Source of the DNA: Neocallimastix lanati (nom. inval.)
Taxonomy: Eukaryota; Neocallimastigomycota; Neocallimastigomycetes; Neocallimastigales; Neocallimastigaceae
NCBI GenBank assembly: GCA_016946835.1
Contig: JACVTC010000068.1
Coordinates: forward strand, 372,501 to 436,500
Direction of reading: 5' to 3'
Length of the DNA stretch: 64,000 bases
The notes beneath the pieces are model-generated. The model had not been told where the DNA came from and did no database searches. It was given only the letters and a program-made list of their open reading frames with translations. Each line of letters opens with the position of its first letter. Positions within the stretch are counted from its first letter, which is position 1. This document shows, one piece after another, positions 26,498 through 42,396 of this stretch. Both the position numbers and the translations under genes were made by a program.

Positions 26498-26778
26498 TTG
26501 CATCCCACTCTACGTTGGTTTAGTGGACGGTCCTCTTCCAATAATAATCTCTGGAATTTCCAACAAGAGGTAATATTGAACTACAATCTTCTTTTGGATT
26601 TAACCTTTTTTTTTTTTTTTTTTTTTTTTATTCCTAAAGTTGATAATCATAGACTACATCGTAACGACCACCACCATTAGCGACATCTTTCATTCCATCA
26701 TCATCTTGAACATGTTGTACCCACCCACCCATAATAAATCTTCAAATTCTTCCACCCTATCCGTATTTACTACAATCT

Positions 26779-26813
<35 letters not shown>

Positions 26814-27273
26814 CTGTTTAAATAGATGGCACCCTCTACATTTGGACCATATTTTCCATTTCTTGAAAAAAAAAGATGGAGTTAAGTAGTAGGTGTTGGT
26901 TTAGAGGTAGTAGTTGTAGTTGTAGTTATAGTAGTAGTTGTAATATTCTTAGTAGTAGTAATGGTTGTAGTAGGTAGAAGTAATAATCTTTTTTATTTAA
27001 TATTGTCTATATTTGATCTTCATGTAATTTCATCATCATCACAGTCATATAAAATTTTTTTTTTTTTTTTTTTTTACTTTTTGTGACTTACTTTTGATGA
27101 TTTACTACTAATAAATAGAATTTAAGAGAATTTCCGAGACATAAAAACCATCTGATAAATTTATACCAACTATGCGTTCAAATTCAAATTTTTTTTTTTT
27201 TTTTTTTTTAACTTGAAGTAACCTCCTATTTTGGTATTTATAATATACCATTGATGGTTATCTGTATCATCCC

Positions 27274-27304
<31 letters not shown>

Positions 27305-27830
27305 TTGAAGTAATCTCCTATTTTGGTATTTATAATATACCATTGATGGCTATCTGTATCATCCCATTTTTTTCATTAATTAGAGATTCGTCGATATATT
27401 CTGGACCATATATCAGTAATATTCATTATATTGTATATTCATACAGGAGCAGACGTTGGTGTAATATTTATTGTAGGAGTAGAAGTATGTACTAGTAGTA
27501 GTAGTAGTTATTGTTGTTGTTATAGCTATTATATTACTTTTTTAATCGAATTCAGATTGACCATCAACACCATATCATATATTATTTTATAATAGTATTG
27601 CTCAACAAAGTACCTTTCCTTCTTTTACTGATAAACATTAACCCTATGGACATTTTATTTTATTTTTTTTTTCCAATATTTCCTATTTCAACTGCATTTT
27701 AACCATTATTTCCCAATGATAATCGGTCATATAAAGAATCAACACTTATATTTAAATTTAAAAACGATTGTTCATTCAATAGGAATCTATTTGATTGAAA
27801 TAATCCCGAAACATTAATCTTTATCTCATT
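26498..27830 (-). pseudogene. Decayed protein-coding region with Thr-rich linkers
   Basis: No intact frame exists, but the minus strand reads as broken protein segments separated by poly-A runs and frameshifts. In minus-strand order: a segment with SGLFQSNRFLLNEQSFLNLN (27.83-27.71 kb); YGVDGQSEFD (about 27.56 kb); a Thr-rich run and TSTPTINITPTSAP (27.53-27.44 kb); GPEYIDESLINEK (about 27.4 kb); DDTDSHQWYIINTKIGDYFK, present twice; EFERIVGINLSDGFYVSEIL (about 27.17 kb); TTTTTTSKPTPTT (about 26.9 kb); VQDDDGMKDVANGGGRYDVV (about 26.68 kb); and EDCSSILPLVGNSRDYYWKR (about 26.55 kb). Thr-rich linkers between short globular pieces suggest a secreted modular protein, but no family was recognised. 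Part of it could be unusual short exons, which would make it a poorly resolved gene. Confidence 0.45.
27210..27367. repeat. Tandem duplication bounded by poly-T, 92-base period
   Basis: The segment beginning AACTTGAAGTAACCTCCTAT at 27210 recurs at 27302, separated by a run of T. The two 66-base copies differ at two positions. On the minus strand each encodes DDTD[N/S]HQWYIINTKIG[G/D]YF, so both substitutions change a residue. Confidence 0.9.
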
Positions 27831-28353
27831 GAGATGTAATACTTTTCACCCATTATAATGCATTATATTATTGATGTTCATATAATAACATTATTAAGGA
27901 TTACAATCATTTAAAAAAAAAAAAAAAACAATAATAGTTTTATTAATATTTACATCACTTGTAAAACATAAATTATTTTAATAATGATGTATAGAAGACA
28001 TCACTAGAAATTGGAATTTTACCCTATATTATTATTATTTTTTTTTTTTTGAGTTTCAACATTAATAATATCCTATGGATAGGTATCTTAAGAAAGAGCA
28101 TTGATGATTGCCCAAATCATAAACAAGTATTTTTCAATCCATAGGATCATCAATTATCATTTAGCTTCTTTCAGTTGTACTTTCTTTTTATTGACATTTT
28201 TTTTTTTTGTAACTAACCTTAACTTTTTTTTTTTTTTTTGAGAATTGTCGTTTTTTTTTTTATTTTAATTACTAATACCCCTCTTTGTATCAATGAATCC
28301 TTCAGAATGTTATTTATCGTATAATCGACTATTGTCATTAACATTGTTTATCC

Positions 28354-28390
<37 letters not shown>

Positions 28391-28486
28391 TATAGGGAAA
28401 CAATTCCATTCTTTTTTGAATTTTTTTTTTATATATATATATATTTCATTTTTGTAGGGCAATAATTCCAATCTTTTTACCACCGA

Positions 28487-28528
<42 letters not shown>

Positions 28529-28985
28529 TGAAATATATTAACAGGTTTATTAAAAAAAAATATATATATATATATTTTTATTTATTTGGAATTTTTTTTT
28601 TTTATTTTTATTTTTTATTTTTTTTTTCAAGAATTTAAATTAGACTTGAGGATTCGAGTTATATATATATATAAAAAAAAAGGCAAGCCCATTTGAACAA
28701 TAGAATCCTTAAAGGAAAGCGGTAAAAATTTTCCCCAAAATTTAAAGGTTTTTTTTTTTTTTTTTTTTATAATTATTTAAAAAGTTTTGATTGCTTGAAC
28801 AGCGTTATCTCATTTTATTTGTTTTTTCTGGTCTTATTATCATAGATAAATTCTTTTTTTTTTTTTTTTTTTTTTTTCTGTATATTCATCATTGTCTTTG
28901 TGCGATTAAATGACGTATTTAATTCAATAAACCAGTCTTTCAAAATTTGATGTATTTAATTTAAAATCTTTGTAATTAAATACAG
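27831..28985. other. AT-rich DNA with poly-T runs and a near-duplicate pair
   Basis: Two similar stretches, TTTTTATAGGGAAACAATTC near 28387 and TTTTTGTAGGGCAATAATTC near 28448, lie beside (TA)n runs. Pieces near 28081-28190 and 28630-28740 have higher complexity but no readable protein motif on either strand; they may be further debris of the neighbouring pseudogene. Confidence 0.45.
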
Positions 28986-29215
28986 ACTTAATAGTAATAG
29001 TAATAGTAATAGTAATAGTAATAATTAAAGCAATAATAGTATTAATAGTAATAGTAATAGTAATAATAATAATTAAAGCAATAATAGTATTAATAGTAAT
29101 AGTAATAGTAATAGTAATAATAATAATTAAAGCAATAATAGTATTAATAGTAATAGTAATAATTAAAGCAATAATAGTATTAATAGTAATAGTAATAATT
29201 AAATCAATAATAATA
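28986..29215. repeat. Minisatellite of 36-54 bp units (ATTAAAGCAATAATAGTATT)
   Basis: Five units start near 29024, 29072, 29126, 29162 and 29198, each ATTAAAGCAATAATAGTATTAATAGT followed by a variable number of AATAGT hexamers. Unit length changes only through the hexamer count. Confidence 0.9.
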
Positions 29216-29851
29216 ATAATAAAAGTGGTAGTTGTATATGGACGTATTAAAAAAAATAATACTATATACATAAGATTAGATTTTAATTATTGATTTTCTT
29301 AATATATCTTATTTTTATTATAAATTAGCATTTAATAAATGTTAATTTATAATAAAAATAAGTTAAATATACTAAATTCAATTTACACTTTTCTTATTAA
29401 TTATATGTAATTTGTATATTTAATATTTATATTGTGCTATTAATATTAAATCCTATAAACAAATTATATAAAATTATTTATATATTTTATATTAAAACAA
29501 TATAATTTTAAGAATTATTATTATTATTAATTATTATTATTATTATTAATTATTATTATTATTAATTATTATTATTATTATTATTAATTATTATATTATT
29601 AATTATTATTATTATTATTATTAATTATTATTAATTATTATTATTTATTATTATTATTAATTATTATTATTATTATTATTTTATTTTTGTAAAATTATAT
29701 TATGTGACCGCAGGGTTTGAAGAATCACATGTGAATGATTTCTTACCATGATTTTCATTAAATATTAAATTCATTAAATATTATTAAATTCATTAAATAT
29801 ATAAATATATATAGATATATAATTATATATAATAAATTAAAGTAATTTTAA

Positions 29852-29889
<38 letters not shown>

Positions 29890-30130
29890 TTTTTTTTTAA
29901 CCAATTAGGAGCAAGTTTAGAAGAAAAAAAATTAATGGGTGAATATCTTTTGGTGACATTTAAAAAACTGAAGAAAGTAAAAAAAAAATAAAAAATAAAA
30001 AAAATTTAAAGTAGTAAAAAAAAAAATGAAAATAATGACAATAAAAAAAAATAAAAGAAAAATAAAAATAAAAGAAAAAGTAAATATAAATTTTATTTAT
30101 GAAAAAAGATATATATATTAAATATCCATC

Positions 30131-30161
<31 letters not shown>

Positions 30162-30245
30162 AACTGAAAAGATTTGATTCTCCTTTACAACGGCACATAA
30201 AATAAATGTATTAAATTCTTTATTAAAATTTGTAATATCAATTAA
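29216..30245. other. AT-rich DNA with (TTA)n runs
   Basis: 29515-29690 is an irregular array of TTATTATTAATTA. A short piece near 29700-29745 is richer in GC and contains the inverted pair ATGTGA..TCACAT, with no further meaning seen. The rest is poly-A/poly-T. No gene. Confidence 0.6.
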
Positions 30246-30739
30246 AAAAATAAATAATAAATAATAAATAATAAATAATAAATAATAAATAATAAATAAT
30301 TAAATAATAAATAATATATAATAAATAATAAATAATAAATAATAAATAATTGAATAATAAATAATAAATAATTAAATAATTAAATAATAAATAATAAATA
30401 ATAAATAATAAATAATAAATAATTGAATAATAAATAATAAATAATAAATAATAAATAATAAATAATAAATAATTAAATAATTAAATAATAAATAATAAAT
30501 AATAAAATAATAAATAATAAATAATAAATAATTAAATAATTAAATAATAAATAATAAATAATAAATAATAAATAATAAATAATTGAATAATAAATAAATA
30601 AATAAATAATAAATAATAAATAATAAATAATAAATAATAATAATAATAATAATAAATAATAATAAATAATAAATAATAAATAATAAATAATAAATAATAA
30701 ATAATAAATAATAAATAATAAATAATAAATAATAAATAA

Positions 30740-30771
<32 letters not shown>

Positions 30772-31257
30772 AAATAATAAATAATAAATAATAAATAATA
30801 AATAATAAAATAATAAATAATAAATAATAAATAATAAATAAATAAATAATTAAATAATAAATAATAAAAAGAGTATTTATTAATAAATAATATATAATAA
30901 ATAATAAATAATAAATAATAAATAATAAAAAGAGTATTTATTAATAAATAATATATAATAAATAATAAATAATAAATAATAAATAATAAAAAGAGTATTT
31001 ATTAATAAATAATATATAATAAATAATAAAAAGAGTATTTATTAATAAATAATAAATAATAAATAATAAATAATAAATAATAAATAATTGAATAATAAAT
31101 AATAAATAATAAATAATAAATAATAAATAATAAATAATAAATAATAAATAATAAATAATTATTAATAAATAATAAATAATAAATAATAAATAATAAATAA
31201 TAAATAATAAATAATAAATAATAAATAATAAATAATAAATAATAAATAATAAATAAT
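30246..31257. repeat. 1-kb satellite of the 7-mer AAATAAT (left array)
   Basis: Well over 100 copies of AAATAAT, interrupted by a TTGAATAATAAAT variant and by four copies of an AAAAAGAGTATTTATTAATA block near 30867-31040. It is the reverse complement of the array at 38925-40078 and shares its TTGAAT/ATTCAA variant. A detached remnant lies at 31558-31690. Confidence 0.95.
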
Positions 31258-31942
31258 TAAAAATATTTTTAAATAGTATAATAAATATAAATAAAATTAT
31301 TAAAAAATTTTTTTTTATAAATAGTAATTAATTATATTGATATAACTAAAATAATAATAATATAAATAATAATAATCATACAACGAAAATAATAATAATA
31401 ATAATAATATTAATTAAGAGAAATAATCAATAATAATTTTAAAAAATAGATAAATAATTAATATTTAAAAATAGTGAAACATAATAATATAATAATAAAA
31501 AATAAAAGAAAAAATAACATAATATCTCTAAAATTATAATAATATAATTATAAAAATAAATAATAAATAATAAATGAATAAATAATAAATAATTGAATAA
31601 TAAATAATTGAATAATAAATAATAAATAATAAATAATAATAAGAGTATTTATTAATAAATAATAAATAACAAATAATAAATAATTATTATTATCAATACT
31701 TATGCTGTTTATTACTATTATCAATGCTAATGCTATTTATTGTAGATGATTAATACTAATTTCATATAAAATAAAAACTTTTAGTTTAATATTCCAAAAA
31801 AAAAAATAATAATTTATGATTATGGTTTATTTAATTAATTAATTAATTTTTAATACACCCAAAAAAAGAAAAAATCAAAATTAAAAAAAAAAAAAAGAAT
31901 ATAAAAATATATATAATTTTTCAAATAAATTAAATATAAAAT
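31258..31942. other. AT-rich DNA between satellite and 38-bp minisatellite
   Basis: Contains AAT-type repeats and, at 31558-31690, a small fragment of the AAATAAT satellite with both of its variants (TTGAAT and AGAGTATTTATTAATA). No gene. Confidence 0.65.
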
Positions 31943-32258
31943 GTTACAGGCAATGGATGATGAGAATACAGAGTTTGGTTGTTACAAGTAATGGATGATG
32001 AGAATACAGAGTTTGGTTGTTACAAGTAATGGATGATGAGAATACAGAGTTTGGTTGTTACAAGTAATGGATGATGAGAATACAGAGTTTGGTTGTTACA
32101 AGTAATGGATGATGAGAATACAGAGTTTGGTTGTTACAAGTAATGGATGATGAGAATACAGAGTTTGGTTGTTACAAGTAATGGATGATGAGAATACAGA
32201 GTTTGGTTGTTACAAGTAATGGATGATGAGAATACAGAGTTTGGTTGTTACAAGTAAT
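31943..32258. repeat. 38-bp minisatellite, eight full units
   Basis: Units start at 31943, 31981, 32019, 32057, 32095, 32133, 32171 and 32209, then a 12-base partial unit. The unit begins GTTACAAGTAATGGATGATG and ends ACAGAGTTTGGTT. Units 2-8 are identical to the eye; unit 1 differs by AGGC for AAGT. The unit is much richer in GC than its surroundings. The length is not a multiple of 3 and frames close within units, so it is not coding. Units abut without spacers, so this is not a CRISPR array. Confidence 0.98.
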
Positions 32259-35604
<3,346 letters not shown>

Positions 35605-36537
35605 GGAATAATAAATAATAGAAAGAATATAGAATGCTTCAATAGTGATTTATAGAACCTTTAAAATGTTCATTAAATCTATTTATCTCCTCTCTCTCTA
35701 CCTCCATTGAATTAATCCAATTTTAAATGAAATTTTGAAATTATTAATAAATAAAATTATAAAGCTTTAATAAAAAAATTTTTTTAATTAATTGGAATTC
35801 ATTTTATATATTTTATATATTTTATATATATTTTATTTTATTTCTATAAAAACCATTTATTATTAAAATTTTTTTTTTTCTTTATCAATATTTATTATTA
35901 TTCATTCTTATACTCTTATCATTACTTGAATAACTTGAATATTCATTAATACTAATAGTATTAGTCTTTGTTTTTTTTTGTTTTATTCATTACCATTAAA
36001 TAAAAGAGGATATGTTAAATATATTCTTTTTTTTTTTAATTTTTTTATTTTATTATTATAAAACAATTAGTATTATTAATCATTAATTATTAATTATTAT
36101 CTATTATTATTAATTATTAATTATTAATTATTAATTATTAATTATTATTATTAATTATTAATTATTATTAATTTTTTTTTTTTTTCATTTTTAACTTTAA
36201 TGGTTTTCACCAACATGAGAATTTTTTTTTTCTAATAAATTTTTTTTTTTTTTTTTACCACCAATTAAAGCGAAATGAGATTTTAAAAATTAAAATTTCC
36301 TTTCCTTTTATTACTATTTACTAGTTGACATTTAGAAGGACCTTTCCATCCTTTTTATTCTACAGAGTGACCATCATTTTACATATCCATCAAAAATTTC
36401 ATTATTTAACATTTTAGAATAATAAAAATTTTATTTTCATTCTATAATAAATATTATGAGAATTATATATAAATATATAAAATATATAAAATATATAAAA
36501 TATTGTATAATATATATATATAAATATATAAAATATA
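35605..36537. other. AT-rich DNA, a few more complex patches
   Basis: (TTAAT)n repeats near 36070-36170. Patches near 35650-35720 and 36190-36390 have more GC, but translations on both strands are full of stops and show no motif. No gene. Confidence 0.55.
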
Positions 36538-36660
36538 AACTATATAAAATATTGTATAATATATAAAATATATATATAAACTATATAAAATATTGTATAA
36601 TATATAAAATATATATATAAACTATATAAAATATTGTATAATATATAAATTATATATATA
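36538..36660. repeat. 41-bp tandem repeat, three units
   Basis: Units starting AACTATATAAAATATTGTAT begin at 36538, 36579 and 36620, nearly identical; a partial related unit precedes them near 36497. Confidence 0.88.
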
Positions 36661-37503
36661 AAATATATGAAATATATAAGAATATATAATGAAATCAAAT
36701 AAAGATAAAAAAAAAAAGCCTCTCTCAACTATAATCTATTATATAGAGTAGAATATTTATTATATTTATTATATTTATTATATTTATTATATTTATTATA
36801 TTTATATTTATTATATTTTATATTTATATTTTATATTTATTATATTTATATTTATATCAATGCATATATTATAGTATATTTCAATATATGTAATACATAT
36901 ATAAAATGTCCAACAATGCGTATTATGAAAAGATTTTGGAAAAACATAAAAAAAAATTAATAGTTTTTAATTAATAGATTATGGCATACTTTTATTATCA
37001 ATATGATAAAAATATTATATAATTAATGGCATTAATATGAATAGAAATAGTTAATAAAAATATAATAATTATTATGAAAATATAATAATTATTATAAAAA
37101 TATAATAAATAGTATATTAAATATTTATATGTCAAATAATAATATTAGTATAAAAATAAAATAATAATATAATAATAATACATTACATTAAATTTAATAT
37201 AGTAATACTATTTATATAGTTAATGCTATTAATAGAACATCATTGATTAGGCGATGAAATGAAATGAAAATGAAATTTATTATTATTAATGTCAAACTCA
37301 ATATTGAATGTAAATGTAAATGTAAATGTAAATGTAAATGTATTAAAGTTGATTCTCATTTAAGCATTAATAGTTACCAAAAGTAGATATATTATGCTTT
37401 TTTTTTTTTTTTATTAATTTAAATTAGATATTAATATAACCGTTGTTGTTAACTTTTTATATATCTATTTAAATATTTATTTGATTTAATATATACTTAT
37501 TCA
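36661..37503. other. AT-rich DNA with short hexamer and TTATATTTA repeats
   Basis: TTATATTTA-type repeats at 36750-36855 and six copies of AATGTA at 37307-37342. No gene. Confidence 0.6.
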
Positions 37504-37678
37504 TTTAATTTATATATATATTTCATCCTATTTATTCATTTAATTTATATATATATTTCATCCTATTCATTCATTTAATTTATATATATATTTCATCCTA
37601 TTCATTCATTTAATTTATATATATATTTCATCCTATTCATTCATTTAATTTATATATATATTTCACTCATTTTTATTT
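37504..37678. repeat. 35-bp tandem repeat, five units
   Basis: Units starting TTTAATTTATATATATATTT begin at 37504, 37539, 37574, 37609 and 37644; all but the first and last are identical (…CATCCTATTCATTCA). Confidence 0.93.
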
Positions 37679-38924
37679 AATTTATTATATATATATTTAC
37701 TTAATTTTATATTATTTTTTATTTATATTTATATTTTTATATTTATTTAGTTTATATAATATTATCTATTTAATAAATTTGACCATGAAGTAACAAAAAA
37801 AAAGATTACACAAAATAAATTAAACTCTATTATATATTAAAAATAAAACTTTAATAAATAATAAATTTTTAAATCCTCCTTTTAATTTTTAATATAAATT
37901 ACTTTTTTACTTATTTAATTATTTCTGTATCATTTATTTAATTAAAACTTTAAATTCTTTATTTTCAACAAATTAAAATTAAAAAGGAATGGATTTAAAT
38001 AGTCAATTGATTTATTCATTGACATATATTACTACTTATATTCCATTTATATGGACCGATGAATTGAAAATAGTAGATATGGACACTTCAATACTATTGC
38101 AAATATATTATATCATATATTGTTTATATAATTAAATATAATTATTATAAAACCATTTAATATATTTATATTAAATCAAATTAATTGCAATAAATTACTT
38201 TGAATTGATTAATAAATAAAATTTTTTAATTATCGACTGTTATTTATTTATTTATTACTATATTTATACATTTAATTATTAATTCTTTAATTTATTTAAT
38301 TATTAATCCTTTTATTTATTTAATTATTAATATTTTATACATTTAATTATTAATATTTTTATTTATTCATTTATTAATATTTTTATACATTTATTAATAA
38401 ATTTACTTCATTACTTAGTTATTAATACATTTATTTATTTAGTTTGCTATTTCTTATTTATGCTTTATTATTATTATTTTTTTTTTATATTTATAAATTA
38501 TTTTTGTTACTTTTAAAAAAAAGTAGGTCGGTTGATGAAGGTGGATACTCAATGAAATAACGATAGCCGAAGCTATAATTAGTATTAATACTAGTTATAG
38601 AAGTGATATTATTTTTAAATATTATTATTATTAATACTATTTTAAATTGGCATACTATTTATTTGTAAGTTGGTGTCATATATACTATTAGTTTTTTTTG
38701 TGTCATGGTAGACGGTATAATTTTATTAGTTTTTTTATTATTATTGTAATATTTTAATCAATTTTATATAAAGATCATTACCATTGATAATAATTCATTA
38801 TTATTTTAATATTTTAATTTGTGATATTTAAAAACTATTCCAAGCTTAATAATTCATTAATTCATTGTTGTTTTAATATTTTTATTAGTTATTGTTTTTA
38901 TTATTAGTTTAATAATCATTTATT
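37679..38924. other. AT-rich DNA, no gene recognised
   Basis: TTTAATTATTAAT-type repeats near 38260-38400. A patch near 38523-38580 (AGGTCGGTTGATGAAGGTGG) is clearly richer in GC but is only about 60 bases long and has no recognisable product. Confidence 0.55.
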
Positions 38925-40078
38925 TATTATTATTTATTATTTATTATTCCATTATTTATTATTTATTATTTATTATTTATTATTTATTATTTATTATTTA
39001 TTATTTATTATTTATTATTTATTATTTATTATTTATTATTTATTATTCCATTATTTATTATTTATTATTTATTATTTATTATTTATTATTTATTATTTAT
39101 TATTTATTATTTATTTATTCAATTATTTATTATTATTTATTATTTATTATTTATTATTTATTATTTATTATTTATTATTTATTATTTATTTATTCAATTA
39201 TTTATTATTATTTATTATTTATTATTTATTATTTATTATTTATTATTTATTATTTATTATTTATTATTCAATTATTTATTATTTATTATTTATTATTCAA
39301 TTATTTATTTATTTATTATTAATTATTCAATTATTTATTATTTATTATTCAATTATTTATTATTTATTATTTATTAATAATTATTCAATTATTTATTATT
39401 TATTATTTATTATTCAATTATTTATTTATTTATTATTAATTATTCAATTATTTATTATTTATTATTTATTATTCCATTATTTATTATTTATTATTTATTA
39501 TTTATTATTTATTATTTATTATTTATTTATTCAATTATTTATTATTATTTATTATTTATTATTTATTATTTATTATTTATTATTTATTATTTATTATTTA
39601 TTATTCAATTATTTATTATTTATTATTTATTATTCAATTATTTATTTATTTATTATTAATTATTCAATTATTTATTATTTATTATTCAATTATTTATTAT
39701 TTATTATTTATTATTCAATTATTTATTATTTATTATTTATTATTTACTATTTATTATTTATTATTCCATTATTTATTATTTATTATTTATTATTTATTAT
39801 TTATTATTTATTATTTATTTATTCAATTATTATTTATTATTTATTATTTATTATTTATTATTTATTATTTATTATTTATTATTTTTTATTTATTATTTAT
39901 TATTTATTATTCAATTATTTATTATTCAATTATTTATTATTTATTATTCAATTATTTATTATTTATTATTTATTATTTATTATTTATTATTTATTATTTA
40001 TTATTTATTATTTATTATTTATTATTTATTATTTATTATTTATTATTTATTATTTATTATTTATTATTATTATTTATT
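38925..40078. repeat. 1.15-kb satellite of the 7-mer ATTATTT (right array)
   Basis: Reverse complement of the left array at 30246-31257. Units are punctuated by ATTCAATTATTTATT and ATTCCATTATTTATT variants at irregular spacing, with longer-range repetition (the order of variants near 39120-39480 is partly repeated near 39530-39780), suggesting growth by duplication of blocks of a few hundred bases. Confidence 0.95.
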
Positions 40079-41529
40079 AATTAAATATTATGAAAAGGAA
40101 TTTAGCTATGTTAATTTGATTGTTACTATTAAATTAAATTAATTAATAATCTATTTATTATTATGATTATGATTATGATTATTAATTAGTATTATTATTA
40201 GTATTAATTTAGTATAATTTAGTTTTTGATTAATAATAATAATAATCATAATAAATTTTATTTATATTTATATTTATATTTATATTTATATTTATATTTA
40301 TATTTATATTTATATTTATATTCTATTTTATTTTTATTTTTTATTTTTTATTAAATCAATTTTTTTTTTAATTATTAAATAAAATTAGTATTAAATAATA
40401 TAATTTTAAATTTTTTTAATTAATAAATCAATGAAATCCTTTTTTTTTTTTTTAATTAAAATCTATTATAGTTTCTAAATTAAATTTATTTTTATTAGTT
40501 TCTGTCATACCTTAAAAATTTTACTCTCTTCCTATTATTAGACTCTTTAACTTTTTTACTTTTTTTTTCCTTTTTTTTTTTTTTTTTTTTCTCTCTTTTT
40601 TTTCTTTTAGTTTTTTTTAATCATATTATTATTCTTCTTTTTTTAAACCTAGATAATAACACAATAGATTAATTTAAAAGTAGTTTTTAAACAATTAATC
40701 TTTAATTTTTAATTTAATAGAACTATTTATTTATAATATTTATTAATTTCAATACGTAACAGACATACATAACAGACATAATCTCAATATTAAATATATA
40801 ATATTATTATAATGAAGTAGAAATTTAATATAAATCTTATTTTATAAACTTTAATTTATTTTTTTTAATCATTTTCTTTTAAAAGAAAAGAAAAAGAAGT
40901 TATAAAAAAAAAAAAGTTTATATTCTTAAATAAAAAAAAATAATCAAAAATATTTTATATTAAAAAAAAAAAAAAAAGAAAGGAAGAATATAAACCAAAA
41001 AAAAACTTTTTTATTTATATATATATTATATATATATATAAAACTTTTAAAATTTAAAAATAAAAGTAACCAATAGAACTATAAATTATTTATTAAATTT
41101 TAATATTAATCGATAAAGAAAAAAGTGTTGAAATTTGAATAATATCTTATATTTTAAATATTTTTTATAATATTTAAAATTAAAGAATTTTAAAATATAA
41201 AGATTGTATTTAAAGAAACTAAAGAGAGAAAGAATTTTTATATATATATATATTTTTAAGGTACATATAAATATATATTTTAAAGTAATATTAAAAATTA
41301 TTTTATATAAAAAAAATTAATGTATAATAAAATCGAAAATCCAAATGGCACTTTAGTATAATAGGAAAAAATATAGTAAAGTTTTATTTTATTATTATTA
41401 TTTTTTTTTTTAGAGATTTATGATTTTTATTTATTTAGATATAGTCAAATATAGTCAAATAATATTCAATATTTCATATATTAATAAAATAAAAATTAAA
41501 GGAAGAAGCAAAAGAGTTATTAAAAGAAA
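40079..41529. other. AT-rich DNA with (TTTATA)n
   Basis: (TTTATA)n hexamer run at 40258-40321 and poly-T tracts near 40440, 40560-40610. No gene seen on either strand. Confidence 0.6.
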
Positions 41530-42396
41530 AGAAAAAAAAAATTGATTATTTTAATATAGAAGGAAGAAATTTTAAATATTATAAAAAAATATATATATAT
41601 TTAAAAGAAAAACTATAAGAAATATATAAAAAATAATAGATTATTTTAATATATACTGTAAGAAATATTAAAAAAAAAAAACAATAGTTTATTTTACTAT
41701 TACAATAAAAAATATTAAAAAACAATATAAAAAATATTAAAATACAATAGATTATATTAATATAAACTAAAAAAAAAATATTAAAAAAAAAATAGATTAT
41801 TTTAATATAGACTAAAAAAAAATATTAAAAAAAAAAAAAAATAGATTATTTTAATATATACTATAGGAAATATTAAAAAAAAAACCAGACTATTTTTAAT
41901 CAATACTATAAGAAATATTAAAAAACAATAGATTATTGTAGTATATATTTAAAAAAAAAAAAGGATTTATATATATATGTAAGAACCATAAAAAAGAGAT
42001 TATTTAAATATATTTAAAACCGTATATATTAATTATATATTATATATAATTTTTATTATAACCATCTTATATAATTTATATAAATATTGTATTTTATATT
42101 TTATATTGTTTTCTAAATATATTATATATATATTTTTTTAATTTTATCAATTATATTTCTATCTATATATATAATAATCAACTGCTATGAAAAACAACGA
42201 CATTTTAGTTTTGAATATCTTATAAATAATAGAACATATATACCACTTTATATGAATAATTCAGTAAAATAAATTCTTTATTTGTAATTATTAGTAAATT
42301 ATTGATAAATATATAATAGTATATATATATATATATATATTTTTTTTTTAAAGAGAGAAGAGAAAAACAAAAAATAATAGATATAGATAAATTAAA
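41530..42396 (+). repeat. Degenerate ~45-bp tandem repeats and 5' flank of the glycosyltransferase gene
   Basis: About eight imperfect units of the type AATAGATTATTTTAATATA followed by a short spacer and AAATATTAAAAAA lie between 41530 and 41960. The last 430 bases up to the ATG at 42397 are AT-rich with a TA run at 42318-42341 and a purine-rich stretch just before the start codon; this is where the promoter and 5' UTR must be, but no element can be defined. Confidence 0.6.

Noticed and set aside
31943-32258. Regular direct repeats considered as a CRISPR array
   Set aside because: Units abut with no spacers and the genome is eukaryotic; it is a minisatellite.
40258-40321. (TTTATA)n considered as telomere repeat
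   Set aside because: Too short, lies inside the window with genes on both sides, and lacks the G-rich strand of eukaryotic telomeres.
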